NCBI RefSeq assembly: GCF_049306965.1
Contig: NC_133176.1
Coordinates: 48,156,001 to 48,220,000 of the forward strand
Direction: 5' to 3'
Length of the DNA stretch: 64,000 nucleotides
Source: Danio rerio
Taxonomy: Eukaryota; Chordata; Actinopteri; Cypriniformes; Danionidae
In this document: positions 1-12,237 of the stretch, in pieces
Layout: each line of letters opens with the position of its first letter
Position numbering within the stretch: the stretch's first letter is position 1
Made by a program: the position numbers and the translations under genes
Notes under the pieces: model-generated
Told to the model about the DNA's origin: nothing
The model's input: the letters and a program-made list of their open reading frames with translations, nothing else
Database searches by the model: none

Positions 1-942
1 ATCAAGACGTGATGTGATAAAGGCATAGATAAGGCTTTCTGCATCAGGCCGTGATAGAAAAGGTGTAATCCGTGCAATGTTACGTAGATAAAATCAGGCT
101 ATTTTTGTTAAGGGTTTGAAGTAGGCTGGGTTAAGAAGGTGTAGGTGGAGTAGACATTAATAAAACACAACAGATTACTGTGAGGTTGGGTTTAGGGTTG
201 GGGTAGGTGTAGACATTCATAAAGCACAATATTGGACTCCGTATCATTAACAAGATATTAAATAAATATATAACTCCAGGTTTGTAGGTTTGGAGATCAA
301 GTCCCAGCCACTTGGAGCTGGCTCCGACCTCCGGTTTATACTCTTCTCGCCAATTTGATGTGACAGAAGTATAATATTGTACAATTCTGACAGACACAAA
401 GAAAAAAGATACTAATATTGTAAAACACTGACACTAATTTACCTTTTTGTTGATGTTTGCTGATAGTAACACTGATTAAAAATCACATCTTATGACTTTA
501 AAATATAAGTACATGTAGAAAACAGCAATATCATAATAAAACATTAAAAAACAAAAGAGAATACAGCAAAATCACTGCTACATCAAGTATTTCATAAGAA
601 AAAAACACTAGAATTGCATTTGCCAAAGAAAAAAACAATAGCAACAAAAAAGTGAATAACAAAAAATGATGACTATGAAAGCAGCTGCTATATTATGAAA
701 ATAATATAAATCTAAAAAAAATTAGAAGAATCAATTTTATAAATAACTTACTGTCATTGTGTAAATAATATGTAATCCATAAAAAGTAACTGTAGTCTGA
801 TTACAAGTGTTTTTAAAAATTCTTTACGTTTGCTCTTAATTTTTGTATTCTGGATGTCAAATAATCCATTACTACCCAGCTCTGACTACATCAGAGTCTC
901 CTCTTCAGGACACCAGAGACTGATGATTTGTAAGCATCACAC
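1..942. other. tcirg1 intron, left window edge
   Basis: AT-rich DNA downstream (minus strand) of the third coding exon. At 150-235 there is a short stretch of GTTGGGTTTAGGGTTGGGG type related to the minisatellite at 16.2-16.9 kb. No further tcirg1 exon is recognised. Confidence 0.6.
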
Positions 943-3069
943 CTCTCTGAGCTCTCTGGCCAGTCGTTCGCTCTCCTCCTCGATGCAGAGCAGCTCTCTG
1001 GGCTGTGGGGCTGATGGGATTGGGCTGGCGGTGGGTAGAGCTCCTTTCAGAGGAGGATAGAGAGAACGACTGATCTCTTGCTCCAGATATTCTGATAAGG
1101 AGACAACATGTTGAAGATATGCACAGTCAGACTACACTGATTATGCTGAGTGCTTATGAAGAAAAAAGTGACTAAAATAGAGCTAGTTTTAGCTAGGTGG
1201 CTGGTTTTTAACACTTACTGAAGGTTTTCTCCAGCTCTTCGCATCTTCTGACTTCTGACACAAACTTCTTCTGAAATGCGTTCACATTTGGATTCAACTG
1301 AAAATAAAATGGGTTTAGGAGAGGCGAATATATTAGACATTAATAAAGCAAGTTCAATTGTGAACATTAAAAGGATATGAGTAAAAAAATTTATCTGAAA
1401 AAGTGCTATTTGAATCTGTCAAGCAAACTAATGTTCAAATGTTTGTGGTTGGCAAGATTTTTAATGTTTTTTAACAGATCTTTTATGCTACAGGGTTGCA
1501 CTAATTTGTTCAGAAAAAAATGTGCAGCTGTAATATAGTGAATGTTAATACAACTGAACCTTTATATTTTAATGCTGTTATATTTAATATTTAGGTTGTA
1601 AATAATTAGGTTAAGTAAAAATTACTTTTTGTCTAGATGTGATACAGCTGCAGATACTCACATCAATATACAGTTAAAGTCAGAATTATTAGCCCACCTT
1701 TGAATTTTTTGTTCTTTTTTTAAGTATTTCCCAAATGATGTTTAACAGAGCAAAGAAATCTTCACAGTATGTCTAATAATATTTTTTTCTTCTGGAGAAA
1801 GTCTTATTTGTTTTATTTAATCTAGAATAAAAGCAGTTTTTAATTTTTTAAACACCATTTTAAGGAAAAAATCATTAGCCCCTTTAAGCTATTTTGTTTT
1901 TTGATAGTCTACAGAACAAACTATCGTTATACAATAACTTAACTAATTACCCTAGCCTGCCTAGTTTACCTAATTAACCTAGTTAAGCCTTTAAATGTCA
2001 CTTTAAGCTGTATAGAAGAGTCTTGAAAAATATCTAATTAAATATTATTTACTGTCATCATGGCAAAGATAAAATAAATCAGTTATTAAAAATGAGTTTT
2101 TAAAACTATTATGTTTAGAAATGTGCTGAAAAATCTTCTCTCCATTAAACAGAAATTGGGGAAAAAAACAAACAGGACGGTTAATAATTTAGGGGGGCTA
2201 ATAATTCTGACTTCAAGTGTATATCAATAATGTTTGTGACACTGTATAACAATAACTAATATTTTTACATTATTGTAGGGCTTAGGCTTAGTATTAGTTT
2301 AGGGGTAGACGTTATTAAATACAATTTAATTGGTTATTTAATAAATAATATGAATAACACTGTATAATTACTCACTGTACATCACTATTTTTATCTATCT
2401 AGATGGGATACAGCTGCTGATACTCGCATATATATATATAAGTTTGTGAAATTATTCATATTTTTACATTACTGTAGAGCTTGGGTTTAGTCTTGGGTTA
2501 GGAGTAGACATTAGGAAAATACAATTTAATGGGTTATTTAATAAATAATAAAACACTGTATGTATAATTACTCACTGCACATCAATGTATTTTTGTGTAA
2601 ATGGGATACAGCTGCTGATGCTCACATCAGTATATATACAACAATAATTGATTTTTTTATATTACTGTGGGGGTTGGGTTTAGTTTGGTTAGGGGTAGAC
2701 TTTAATAAAATACAATTTAATAGATTATTTAATAAATAATATGAATAACACTGTATAATTACTGTTGGGGTAGATTTGAATAAAATACAATTTACTATAT
2801 AATAAACAAAATATTTGTTGATAACTTCCGGCCACAGCTCTATCCCTTTTACCAACAATCCAAATGTTGAGCCAAGTCAAACTATTTATTTAAAAAAATG
2901 TAATTCTTACTGACCTCAAACACCAAAACAGCAGTATTTGCATTAAACTCACATCTCTGAATTCGACTAAACCCAGCTCCCCAAGCTCACTGACGCAGTT
3001 GTAAGCTGAACCAGCCTGTAGAAAGATCTGGACCAGACACATCTCCTCACTTCGAAAGAGGCATCCCAT
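943..3069 (-). CDS. tcirg1: V-ATPase 116 kDa subunit a3, N-terminal part (partial gene)
   Basis: The a subunit carries protons through the V0 sector of the vacuolar ATPase; the a3 isoform acts in lysosomes and osteoclast ruffled borders. Three coding exons are seen on the minus strand: 2953-3069 (39 codons, starts [14 protein letters not shown]), 1219-1297 and 943-1091. All have GT-AG borders and phases that join (0, 1, 0) into 115 residues. The first exon carries the family signature [15 protein letters not shown]. The second reads [20 protein letters not shown] and the third has PPLKGALP followed by [20 protein letters not shown]. The proline-rich stretch and the [12 protein letters not shown] motif match TCIRG1 better than a1, a2 or a4. 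The start ATG lies six bases after the splice acceptor, so the 5' UTR is mostly in an upstream exon. The gene continues beyond position 1; no further exon was found in 1-942. Which fish tcirg1 paralogue this is cannot be told from the sequence. Confidence 0.9.
1669..2222. mobile_element. Tc1/mariner-type MITE
   Basis: Terminal inverted repeats CAGTTAAAGTCAGAATTATT at the left and the matching AATAATTCTGACTTCAAGTG at the right, flanked by TA. It is non-autonomous, about 550 bp. Sister copies lie at 41.0-41.5 kb and, in the opposite orientation, at 55.2-55.7 kb. It interrupts the first unit of the tandem repeat that follows. Confidence 0.8.
2223..2800. repeat. Tandem repeat of about 197 bp
   Basis: The phrase GGGATACAGCTGCTGAT recurs near 2402 and 2599, and a related copy lies at 1637, left of the MITE. 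Between anchors each unit repeats a GGTTTAG..TTAGGGGTAGAC block, AATACAATTTAAT and TTATTTAATAAATAATA. About three to four diverged units lie in a tcirg1 intron. Confidence 0.7.
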
Positions 3070-3075
3070 GTTAGC

Positions 3076-4684
3076 CTGAAATAAGAAGTTTGATATACAA
3101 TATGACCTGAACAGTAAAAAAGACATACATCTCTTACGAAAATGAAGATCAAATGATCAGTGTGACCTTATTTATTGCATTTCTTAGATTAAATCTTGTT
3201 TATATGCCAGTATTTATGAATAGAAGCTTCTTGTCTAATTGGACAGCGTGTGTTTTTCTTTATTTTGATTAAAAAGGGTTTGTGCACTGATCAGTTGCAT
3301 GTGACAGTGGTTAGTTAGTAATCTAATTGAGATTTCATAGGAGATTCACTCGGTCGGGTCATATGATGAATACTTCAGAGAAGAAAACCTCAATTAGAGT
3401 CATCTGAAACTTATCTGAGATAAAGCATTATCTGTGTTCAGTACTTGATAAAACGTTATAAAATGACATTGATAACTATTAATTATGAGGAAGGAACTAA
3501 AGATCATATTAATACAATAGGTTTTAGCTCAAATGAAACCGAGTCTATTGATTGTCTTATAAATTTAAATTTAAATGTTACATTTCAATTTAAGTCTCTT
3601 TGTTACAGTACATAACATGAAAAAAAATCTGTCATTACTTAATCCCCCTTGTTTCAAACCTCTTTAAGTTTCTAGCTTCAATTAAATCCAAAGGAAGATA
3701 TTATGAAGAAAGCTGGAAACCGGTCATCATTGACTTCCATAGTGTTTGTTTTTTAATATTATGAAGGTTACAGATTACGTTTTTTAGCTTTCTTCACAAT
3801 ACATTTATTTTCTAAAGAATAAAGAAACTCATAAAGGTTTAAAACCACTTGAGGGTGAGTAAATAGTGAGCACATTTTAATTTTAGATTAACTATGTCCT
3901 TTTAAGTAATGTGTTAATTAAATATCTGTAATTACTATAGGATTGGGATTTGGTTCAGGGTCACTAGGTTCATGCAATTTGGCTGCTGTACTTCTATCAA
4001 ATGTAATAAGGACGCTGTCATATAAAATGTCACATAGGCTACCATGGATATATGAACTACCATAGCTTGCTGTAGCACTTTTTTTAAAGTAATGTAACGG
4101 TTCTGTATAAAATAATGATATATCCTTAAACCCATGAACTTAACCTAATATAATATATTTGACTACCTTATATTGACATATATTGACACTATATTCAAAT
4201 TATTACAATTTATAAATAAGTAGCTAGCTTACTGTAAGACCGCGGTGTATATTTTAAGTGCATTTTCTCGTGTTTACAGGTCAAGCACGTTAACGTTAGC
4301 TGTAACGTTACAGAAACCCCGTCATTGTGTCTTTAGTGTAATAAACCCGTGCTGCTAAAAAGCATTTTCAGTTATCATCATAAATTCTTTAAATATATGT
4401 GGTTGGCTTGTGGCAATAGTCGAGAAAGCACTTTGCTTAATGTAATGCTGTCTGGCGTGAGCGTCAGTCAGTGTGCCGTTACTGCAGCAGCATGGCGGAA
4501 AAACGTAAACAAAACCCGGCGACAGAATTAGGGCATCACTGTACAGTCAACAAACGCTCTTCAGATGCCTGTAAATCGCTTTATTTGATGTTTGTGTAAC
4601 ACAAACACCAGACTGTATGGCTTTAAAAATGAGCTGTTTTATATAATATTTCATTTTAAATGCGCATTAAACTGACAGACTTAC
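3076..4684. other. tcirg1 first intron
   Basis: Intron between the 5' UTR exon and the first coding exon. It holds a degraded MITE at about 3640-3907 (see separate entry); otherwise nothing is recognised. Confidence 0.55.
3640..3907. mobile_element. Degraded palindromic teleost MITE (AGTTCACCC type)
   Basis: Contains the family's internal phrases: TTGACTTCCATAGT, GAAACTCATAAAGG and GAGGGTGAGTAAAT, and ends near TGTCCTTTTAAG. The family forms near-palindromes with termini like AAAGGGATAGTTCACCC. The left end is eroded. Confidence 0.55.
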
Positions 4685-4770
4685 CTTTAGCTGGAGACAA
4701 TCGTCGATAAATCCAAGTCGATAGAAGAAAGATTATCCACAATTTGATCTCATGGTCGGTAGTGTTCTTC
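4685..4770 (-). promoter_or_regulatory. tcirg1: Probable non-coding first exon and promoter of tcirg1
   Basis: On the minus strand a good donor (CTAAAG followed by GTAAGT) ends at 4685. It is the best partner upstream of the acceptor at 3076. The DNA at 4480-4870 contains more CpG than its surroundings, as expected of a promoter. The transcription start is a guess; only the donor is directly visible. Confidence 0.5.
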
Positions 4771-5317
4771 TGAGGTGTTGCGATGTAAACAGCATGAGCT
4801 CGTGGCCGCTCATTACTTTAGCTCAGTCAATGCCATGTGATTCAGACACTGACTGTAAACCTGCTGCAGCGCGCAAAAACACACTACCTCTAAACCCCAT
4901 TGAAAACAGTATAGCGCATGCTAGTTTTTTAGACAATATCTGGTAATTACATTGTAATATGTTCATGTGTACCTATTTTTTGCACAATCTAAAATATAAA
5001 ATGAATATATGCGAAAAATGTCTTTTCCACATGAAAAAAATTAATAAACTAAAGTAAACTAATTTAGAGTATACTAACCTATAGTGTTTTTGAATGTGTA
5101 TTATACTGTATTATAGAACTAATGAATGCTACAGCATGGAAGCCTAACTAATAAACTGCATTAAAAACTCTAAAATACTTCTACATTAAAATGTGGTAAA
5201 ATGTAGTACAATATACCTGGTGCTATGTAAAATTACTGGGTCGTTTTGTTTATAGTATTGTTGTATTACCATAGCAAGCATTACCAGATTATTTATGGAT
5301 CAAAAATATATGCTTGT

Positions 5318-5362
5318 TATTATTATTATTATTATTATTAATAATAATAATAATAATAATAA
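5318..5362. repeat. (TTA)n/(AAT)n self-complementary microsatellite
   Basis: About eight TTA units switch directly to about eight AAT units, giving a perfect triplet palindrome able to fold back. Confidence 0.9.
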
Positions 5363-5657
5363 AAGCTATTTACTGTAAATTATAGTACTTTAGGTTTAAT
5401 AAAAAAACTATTGTACACATCAAAACCTGTATTGTAAATGGTTTGAACAGCTAAATGGCTAATCATTTATTCATATTAAATTTACAGTTAATATGTTCAT
5501 GTAAAGCTTACTGTGTTGACAAAACTATAAGCACCAGATGTGCTGTTTTCATTAAAATCTTGTAAACACGCGGATCAATTTAATCAGTGTTGAAGAAAGT
5601 TCAAGCAAACCAAACGATGTTTAAAAATGACTTTGTGTTTACTAAAATAAATAAATA

Positions 5658-6475
5658 GGGCGGCACGGTGGCTCAGTGGATGGTATCTTGCATCTTTAAA
5701 GTTCTTCAAATGCCACACTGAATTTCCATGTGAACTTATTTGGTTTATTGGAATTCTAGAAGTGGTTCTACAGGATGTTTATCTGAATTAAATAGCTGCT
5801 ATTATTTTTATTTTTATCGCATGATGATTTGCATGAATGGGAATAAACGTCTGTTAAACTGTAAACCAGGGGTGCTCAACCCTGTTCCTGGAGATCTACC
5901 TTCCTGCAGATTTCAGTTGCAACCCTTATCAAACACACCTGCCTGTAATTATCAAGTGCTGTTCAGGTCCTAATTAACTGGTTCAGGTGCGTTTGCTCAG
6001 GGTTGGAGCTGAACTTTGTAGAAAGGTAGATCTCCAGGAACAGGGTTGAGCACCCCTGCTGTAAACAATGAGTGAAGTGTTTTTGTGTAAACTGGGTATG
6101 AGATGCTAATGAGATGGCATTTTTTTTACCTCACAGTTCATCCAGTGAATATTAAAAAGCATTCATTAAACTTACCAAATAATTAGCAGACAATGAAAAA
6201 ACACGTTTTCCCTGCACTCGCGTGGGTTTCCTCCGAGTGCTTCAGTGTCCCCCACGAGTCCAAAAACATGTGGTATAGGTGAATTGGGTAGTCTAAATTG
6301 TCCAAAGTGTATGTGTTAATGGGTGTGTGTGGATGTTTCCAAGTGATGGGTTGCGGCTGGAAGGGCATCCGCTGCATAAAACATTTGCTGGATAAGTTGG
6401 CGGTTCATTCCGCTGTGGTGACCCCAGAATAATAAGGGGACTAAGCTGAAAAGAAAATGAATGAATAAATGAATA
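5658..6475 (+). mobile_element. DANA-type tRNA-derived SINE, split by inserted DNA
   Basis: The head GGGCGGCACGGTGGCTCAGT (tRNA box A region) lies at 5658-5684. The rest of the element, from the GTGGGTTTCCTCCGAGTGCT block to the GACTAAGCTGAAAAGAAAAT tail and ATGAATGAATAA end, lies at 6206-6475. About 520 bp separates the parts, including a complete hAT MITE. The two parts are in the same orientation, so a single interrupted SINE is the simplest reading, but two separate copies are possible. Confidence 0.65.
5867..6058. mobile_element. hAT-type foldback MITE, 192 bp
   Basis: Ends in CAGGGGTGCTCAACCCTG and its inverse CAGGGTTGAGCACCCCTG, almost palindromic throughout. It is flanked by a perfect 8-bp target duplication CTGTAAAC (5859-5866 and 6059-6066), the hallmark of hAT transposition. 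Sister copy at 19966-20157. Confidence 0.92.
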
Positions 6476-7459
6476 ACCACAAAACCTTGAAACAGTTCTT
6501 AGACTGTATTATGTGCTTGTTAAATAATACTGTCGTGTGGGGAATGCCAAGAGAAAATATTCTGGAAAAAAACTCTGTGAATATTGTTAATGTAAGAACC
6601 AAAACATCACAAAATAATATTTAATTTAATAAAGGTTTAGTTTTCTATCAATCTTGCAAAGATTACCACTTTCAGACAGATCTCAAAAGCAACACAGTTT
6701 AGAGAAGGAATGATAAAGATTCTCCTATTACATGGGGGAAATGTGTGTGTGTGTGTGTTACTGTTCCTCAGAGGAGCTGACCAAAAGTCTCCTGTGGCAT
6801 GAAGAAAGAGTCACAGCATCCTCATGAGCTCTCAATATCTGCATTCAGTTACCAGAGACAACAAACCACACTTGAGTATACATCACTACTGGAGAAAGGA
6901 TAAGGATAAAAGGATAAGGATAAACTTTATTTGTCCCCGAGAGGACAATTTGTCTTGGGCAAAAAAGGAGAAGGAGAAAACATGATGGGTGGAACAGAAA
7001 ATTTGTGTTCAAGTAGGCTATAGTATCTTTAATGGACTGTTTGTATCTGCACCTCCTAGTCATTTTCATCAGCTTGCCAACCTTTTTTTTTCCTTACCAA
7101 TCTCAAAACATTCTAGTCCATATTAAACGTGTTACGCCAGTTTTAACATATCATGTAGAACAACTTAATGTTTTTTTCTGAAAACTTACACTGTAAAAAT
7201 AACCGTAATTAACGGCCAAAGCTTATGATTCACATGTGTTCATAGTTTATTTATTCTTTCGAATTCTATGTACTTGAAATTTTGATTTTGAAAATCGAAC
7301 AGAAGCACTAGTACTTGTACTGTCATTTAAATAACCGATCCAGACCATTTTACCCTACTAAAAATTACAATAGTCACTTTGCTAAAATTTCTAAAGTTGC
7401 AGGACAAAGAGCAAAAACCATAATGCAATTGAAAACAAAATTAGGAATAATTCATTGGG

Positions 7460-8075
7460 CCATGATCCCAACCCCAATGGGGGCAAAATAATACAATGGG
7501 GAAAATAAGTATTATTGAACACACCGTCTTTTTTCCTGCATCGTAGTAGCTGCTGATATAGAATTGAACCAGATTTGAAATATATGTAATACTTTATATA
7601 AAAGGCTTTTTTAGTGATTATGTTGATTTTTGGCAGCTTTAAGACGCCTCTCATATGGAGATTCAAGCCAGATGCACTGCTCAGGTGTGAGTTTTTCCAC
7701 AGACTTCAACAGAGTGTAAAAATCTTGATGGTTCTGTGGGTCTCGTCTATCTAATCAGAGGTTTAATTTGTATTTTCTGTTGGATTCAAGTAGGGGATTG
7801 GCTGGGCCATTCTACAGCTTTTTTTTCTGAAACCATTTGAGAGCTTACTTGGCTGTGTTTTGGATCATTGTCTTGCTGAAATGTCCACCCTGGTTTCATC
7901 CTCATCATCCTGACAATGTAGATGTTGGACTGAAGCAGCAATTAATTTAAAACTACTAAGGGCAGAGGGTTGCTGAAAAGAGAGATTTCAGCTGCAGTCT
8001 GGGCTTTCACTGTCTTTCTACACCTCCCTTTTTCATGTGTTCAATACTTTTTCTTTGTCATTTCATTTTATTACG
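7460..8075 (-). mobile_element. Tc1-like transposon remnant, transposase 3' region
   Basis: On the minus strand, phrases typical of Tc1-like transposase genes of fish are read: AGCAAGACAATGATCCAAAA, a diverged ATGGCCCAGCCAATCCCCTA with CAACAGAAAA, and CCATATGAGAGGCGTC. The end ACTTATTTTCCCCATTG matches the usual 3' region. It is only the C-terminal part of the gene, heavily decayed. It is a different Tc1 subfamily from the copies at 27-38.8 kb. Confidence 0.7.
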
Positions 8076-8599
8076 CATAACTTCATTGGTAAACTAATTA
8101 GATTTGTCTTCTTTGCATACATGGATTTCTTTGATTGAACCAACATTCGGGAGAAAAATTCAAGTCAACGGCACCTTTAGAAATATTTTTTTTTGAGAAA
8201 AATGGTGACGTGTTCAGTACATATTTCCCCCGCTATCCATTAAATCCTATTGAACCAAAGCCCATATATTACTCAAAGAATATGTTTATAGTTCCAATGG
8301 TCAACAACAAAGTAAGTTTTAATCATCATATTATCAGGTATCAGATATACTTTTTATAACACAGTAGTAGTGGTTCCCAAAGGGCTGTTGCTTGGTGATT
8401 TCCAAAAATCTCATATATTTTATTAAACTATTGGTATTACCATATTTTATCCATAACCTACAGAAGATAAAAATATCATTTTAAAAAAAACAGCCTTTCA
8501 ATTTTTTTCCATTTGATATGATGGAAGCCCTGCAGTAGAGCATGTAAAAAGTACCTGGTTGATCTACTTAAAAAAAAAAGATTTTAAAATGCACTCTTC

Positions 8600-8690
8600 T
8601 GCCACAGAGTTATTGTACAGTAAAACAAAAGCAAAATGGACCCAATACCGAACCCTGAGGAACTCCATGTCAAGCAGGCATATGTGTGTC
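8600..8690 (-). mobile_element. LINE reverse-transcriptase scrap
   Basis: The minus strand encodes HGVPQGSVLGP, which is the conserved RT motif (GVPQGSVLGP) of non-LTR retrotransposons of the L2/CR1/Rex type. Only about 30 codons around the motif are recognisable, and the next catalytic motif (F/YADD) is not found, so this is a short fragment. Confidence 0.7.
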
Positions 8691-9135
8691 CTATATCTTT
8701 AAATGTCTCCGGTATGAATGAAATTCACCATGTTAATACAGTAACCTGACCTATACTAGTGTCACTTCACCAGCATTTATTAATCCACTCCTGTGGCCGC
8801 ATGGGATAGTTAAAGGTCCATCAGATACACACATTAGAATCTTGTCAGATATTGGAAGTGATCCGGGTAGACTTAATATTTTTTAGTATTAGACATAATA
8901 TTTTTTTAATAACTCTGAAAATTTGCCAATTCTTTAAAATGAAAGTAACTGAATATGAAATAGGTCATGTGATAGTAGCAACATTGCAGTGAATACATTC
9001 ATGCAATGTACATTAATACTGTATAAATCATTATTTGCAATGGTCAAGAAGTATTTGTTTAAAAGAGTATGTGAGTGTATAATGTTGCACCAAAAAGACA
9101 CTCTTTAATAGAGTAATAGAATTGGAAGCAGCATC

Positions 9136-9310
9136 TTAAGGGACAGTTCAGCCAAATATTAAAACTCTGTCAGCATTTACACACCCTTGACTTTTTTTTT
9201 CTGTGGTGTTAAACACAAAATATATATTGAAGGATGTTAAAACCTTCTATTTGTTTTCCTTCTATGCAAGTCAGTGGTTACAGGTTCCAAACATTCCTTA
9301 ATATATCTTA
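9136..9310. mobile_element. Half of a palindromic teleost MITE
   Basis: Starts TTAAGGGACAGTTCAGCCAA and continues with CTGTCAGCATTTACACACCC and a GTCAGTGGTTACAGGTTCC phrase. Right half not seen. Confidence 0.55.
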
Positions 9311-10349
9311 TTTTGTACTTAACAGAAAGAACCCCCCCCGCCACAACTCAAACTGGTTTGAAACAAGTCAAACTTCAGTCAATTTACAATTTACCCCCTG
9401 AAATCTCATCCAAACCCCAAGTTTGATCTAATCTCCATTTTACAAGAACTTAATAATGAAAACAATGTTTACCACAAATTCATTTAGCTTCAACCTTAAA
9501 TAACTCTTGCACAATATTAAACCTTGAATACCTCTTTTGCACAATATTTACCTTTAATACCTCTCTCGCACAATATCCTGCGCATTGTTAAGTCTCATGT
9601 AAAAGTAGTTATATATAGCCTGCCTCAGTATTAAGTGAAGTATCTTGTAAATGTTAGTTATGCATAGTTTTTTTAATAGCTCGTAAGTCCAGTGTTGTGT
9701 TTGTGTTTACATTTCGTTCCTCTGTAAGTCATCAGTGGAATCTACATTTTGGGATTATCATATTCCTTCCACAACTAACGTTACTCATTAGCGTTGCATG
9801 CGAAGCGAAGAGTGATGCATGCTGGGATAAGCGAAGGGGTCTTGCTGCCACGCCTTAACATATGTATCCTGTTGCGTTTGTTTATGCAGCCTTGCCAACC
9901 CGAGTAGTTAGCCTCTCTATGGAAGCTCAAAGCTTTTTAGAAGGAACAGCTGAAGTCAAGAGCAGTAATATATTTAGACACTCCAAATTCGGGAGAATAA
10001 ATAAGGTGTGGATAATTAACCTACTACTGCATTTATTTAGCGTTTAATAAAAATAATTGTTGTTAATATACTAACTGTTCGTATTCTCTATTTTTAATAA
10101 GTATTTTATGATAAAAAATAAATAAAAATATTAAAGCTCACATTAGATGTTTCTAAATCGTGCATAAAGGTAAGAAGACGACACTTTCCACGTTTGTTGC
10201 GATATTTCCTCGCATACTCGGTCCACACAAAAGCACTAATCGTCCATAACCTCCCAGATAATCAAGACAAAACACACGGAATGTGCCCTGGGCGGTGTGC
10301 AGATTGCAATAGCAGTCGCTCGCACGATAGCAGAGCTCTGTAGCAGAGG

Positions 10350-10457
10350 GGTTGAGTTTGACTACTGGACACTCCTACAGCCGAACACAATTTGCAGCAG
10401 TCGGACACGGTTAAATCCTAAATTTACAACTGGAACAGCCTACAGATTTAATAAACT
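10350..10457 (+). promoter_or_regulatory. Candidate distant 5' exon/promoter of the Ig gene
   Basis: A consensus donor (AAACT then GTAAGTACC) ends at 10457 in a CpG-bearing stretch (10.15-10.45 kb). The Ig gene's ATG sits directly after an acceptor at 15264, so it must have an upstream UTR exon, and this is the best-looking one. The link is inference. Confidence 0.3.
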
Positions 10458-11537
10458 GTAAGTACCCTATGTTTTTTCCGATGGATAGAGTATTATCCTT
10501 TGTTAGAATTGCGCAAATAAACGCACGCAGAGTAAAGACAGTCCGCTCATTTTCTTGCGTCCTTCCTTTTCTCCGGTGTTGTTCATGAATCCGTTTTCTC
10601 CTTTCAGTTATAAACAAACTTCATTTTAATTCATTCAACAATGCGCGTGAGTTTTTGAACATTTATGTTTACAAACACGTTCTTTACCCAACCCTGTGTT
10701 ATTCGAGCCTGTCGGGTTTGCTCTTGTTGGGTGTGTTTATTCGACGAATGTAACCAAAACACAGAAAAGTTGCGTATACATTTGAGTCTCTTTGAGTTTG
10801 AGATAATTGTTTGATTTTTGCCATTCATTAGGTCACTGCAGATATCTAAATCTAATTATTTCGTGGATTCCCGCGTTACTTCATGATGTCATTGAGAGTC
10901 TGACCCAATCAATTCATCTAATGCATCTCAAAGAAGCAGATCATCAGACGCCATTCATGTGGGCGTGGCTAAACTGTTCACTACTAGTGTATTAATGAAA
11001 ATACACTCACTGTGTATGTATGTTATTCATAATGTGGCGGACGTGTCGTGAACATCTCTCAAACAAAAGAATGCTGTTTAACCACAAGTTTTGCAATTTT
11101 CTTGAGTGTGTGTGTGTGTGGGCGCAGGGGAAACATCTACTCTTGGAGCATGAGTGTAGCTTTTATGAGATGCCCACTATGGAGCCAGATCAGTCTCAAA
11201 AATAATTCATTTGCATTCACAAAATTCATAAATGCATTGTATTACTTACCGATTTATTTGAATCAGAGATTCATTCGGTAAATTTAGCTACTGAATGCAT
11301 TGAATCCAGCTATTCGCCAAAGACATAAGGTCATCATACTCAATATCACTTATATATAACGCTACTCAGCGTACTCAGTTGATGACTGTTGCATATATAT
11401 TATATCTACACTGAAGTCGAGTCTGCTGGTCACTACAAATTAATTCGCTTCATGCTGTGCAATGCGACAGTTTTAGCACGGATTATGAGAGCTGGTCAGC
11501 AAAATAAAAGAGGACATGCTAAGATGCCCGAGTATGA

Positions 11538-12237
11538 TAGGGTTGGGTCGATAGACGATGCCATCGTGATCCTCCGCCTCGCCCCCCGTCGCAAACCAGC
11601 TTGCGAAAAACACATGCTTAGGTTCTGTTTACACTAATATGTCTCCGTTTTAAATTGGCATTTTAGAAGGAAAACGATCCACACTGGCGTTTCACCTAGC
11701 AATTCTGAAAAGCCCTTCTTCCACACTACACCACTGAAAACGCACATCACGTGACCACACACACACACAAACACTCTAGGCTATGTGTGCTCCAGCACTC
11801 ACCCCAGAGAGCAGTGCACGTCGGACAGTTTATCACGGATGTACCGCTGGATCGCATCTCACTATAGTTGTTAAACGTGATACTTAGTTAATCTTGTCTT
11901 TATATAAAAACTCTTCGGTGTTTTGAATCCATCAGGTAACGTGTCATAGTGTCTGTACACCGCTTCAATCTTTTGCTTTCACGTGTGGACTAAGTTTGTC
12001 AACGACATGTCAACACAGATCACTCTGCCTATTCATGCAAAAGTCCCACGGAAAAAGTGATTGACAGATGGTAATTTGTGTGTAACATCTTTATTTACTT
12101 ATGATTTGGTTTTGGGTAAAATGAAAACCATGCGGGTCAGGTAATTGAAACTGTAGGCTACAAATAATTAATTTGTTATGAATTAATTTATTATTAAAAA
12201 ATAAATAATTCAAATTGGTGTACATCGCCCAACCTTA
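11538..12237. mobile_element. hAT-type non-autonomous element, 700 bp
   Basis: Termini TAGGGTTGGGTCGATA and TACATCGCCCAACCTTA are inverted repeats. Both flanks carry the same 8 bp, GAGTATGA (11530-11537 and 12238-12245). No transposase coding capacity is visible. Confidence 0.9.

Larger units (their letters stand above)
4771..10349. other. Intergenic DNA, tcirg1 to Ig gene
   Basis: No supportable gene. It holds the SINE and hAT pieces listed separately, a possible LINE tail at about 6885-6968 (GATAAACTTTATTTGTCCCC type, weak), Tc1 and LINE fragments, and a harbinger-like scrap near 8780-8880. The rest is unremarkable AT-rich sequence. Confidence 0.5.
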
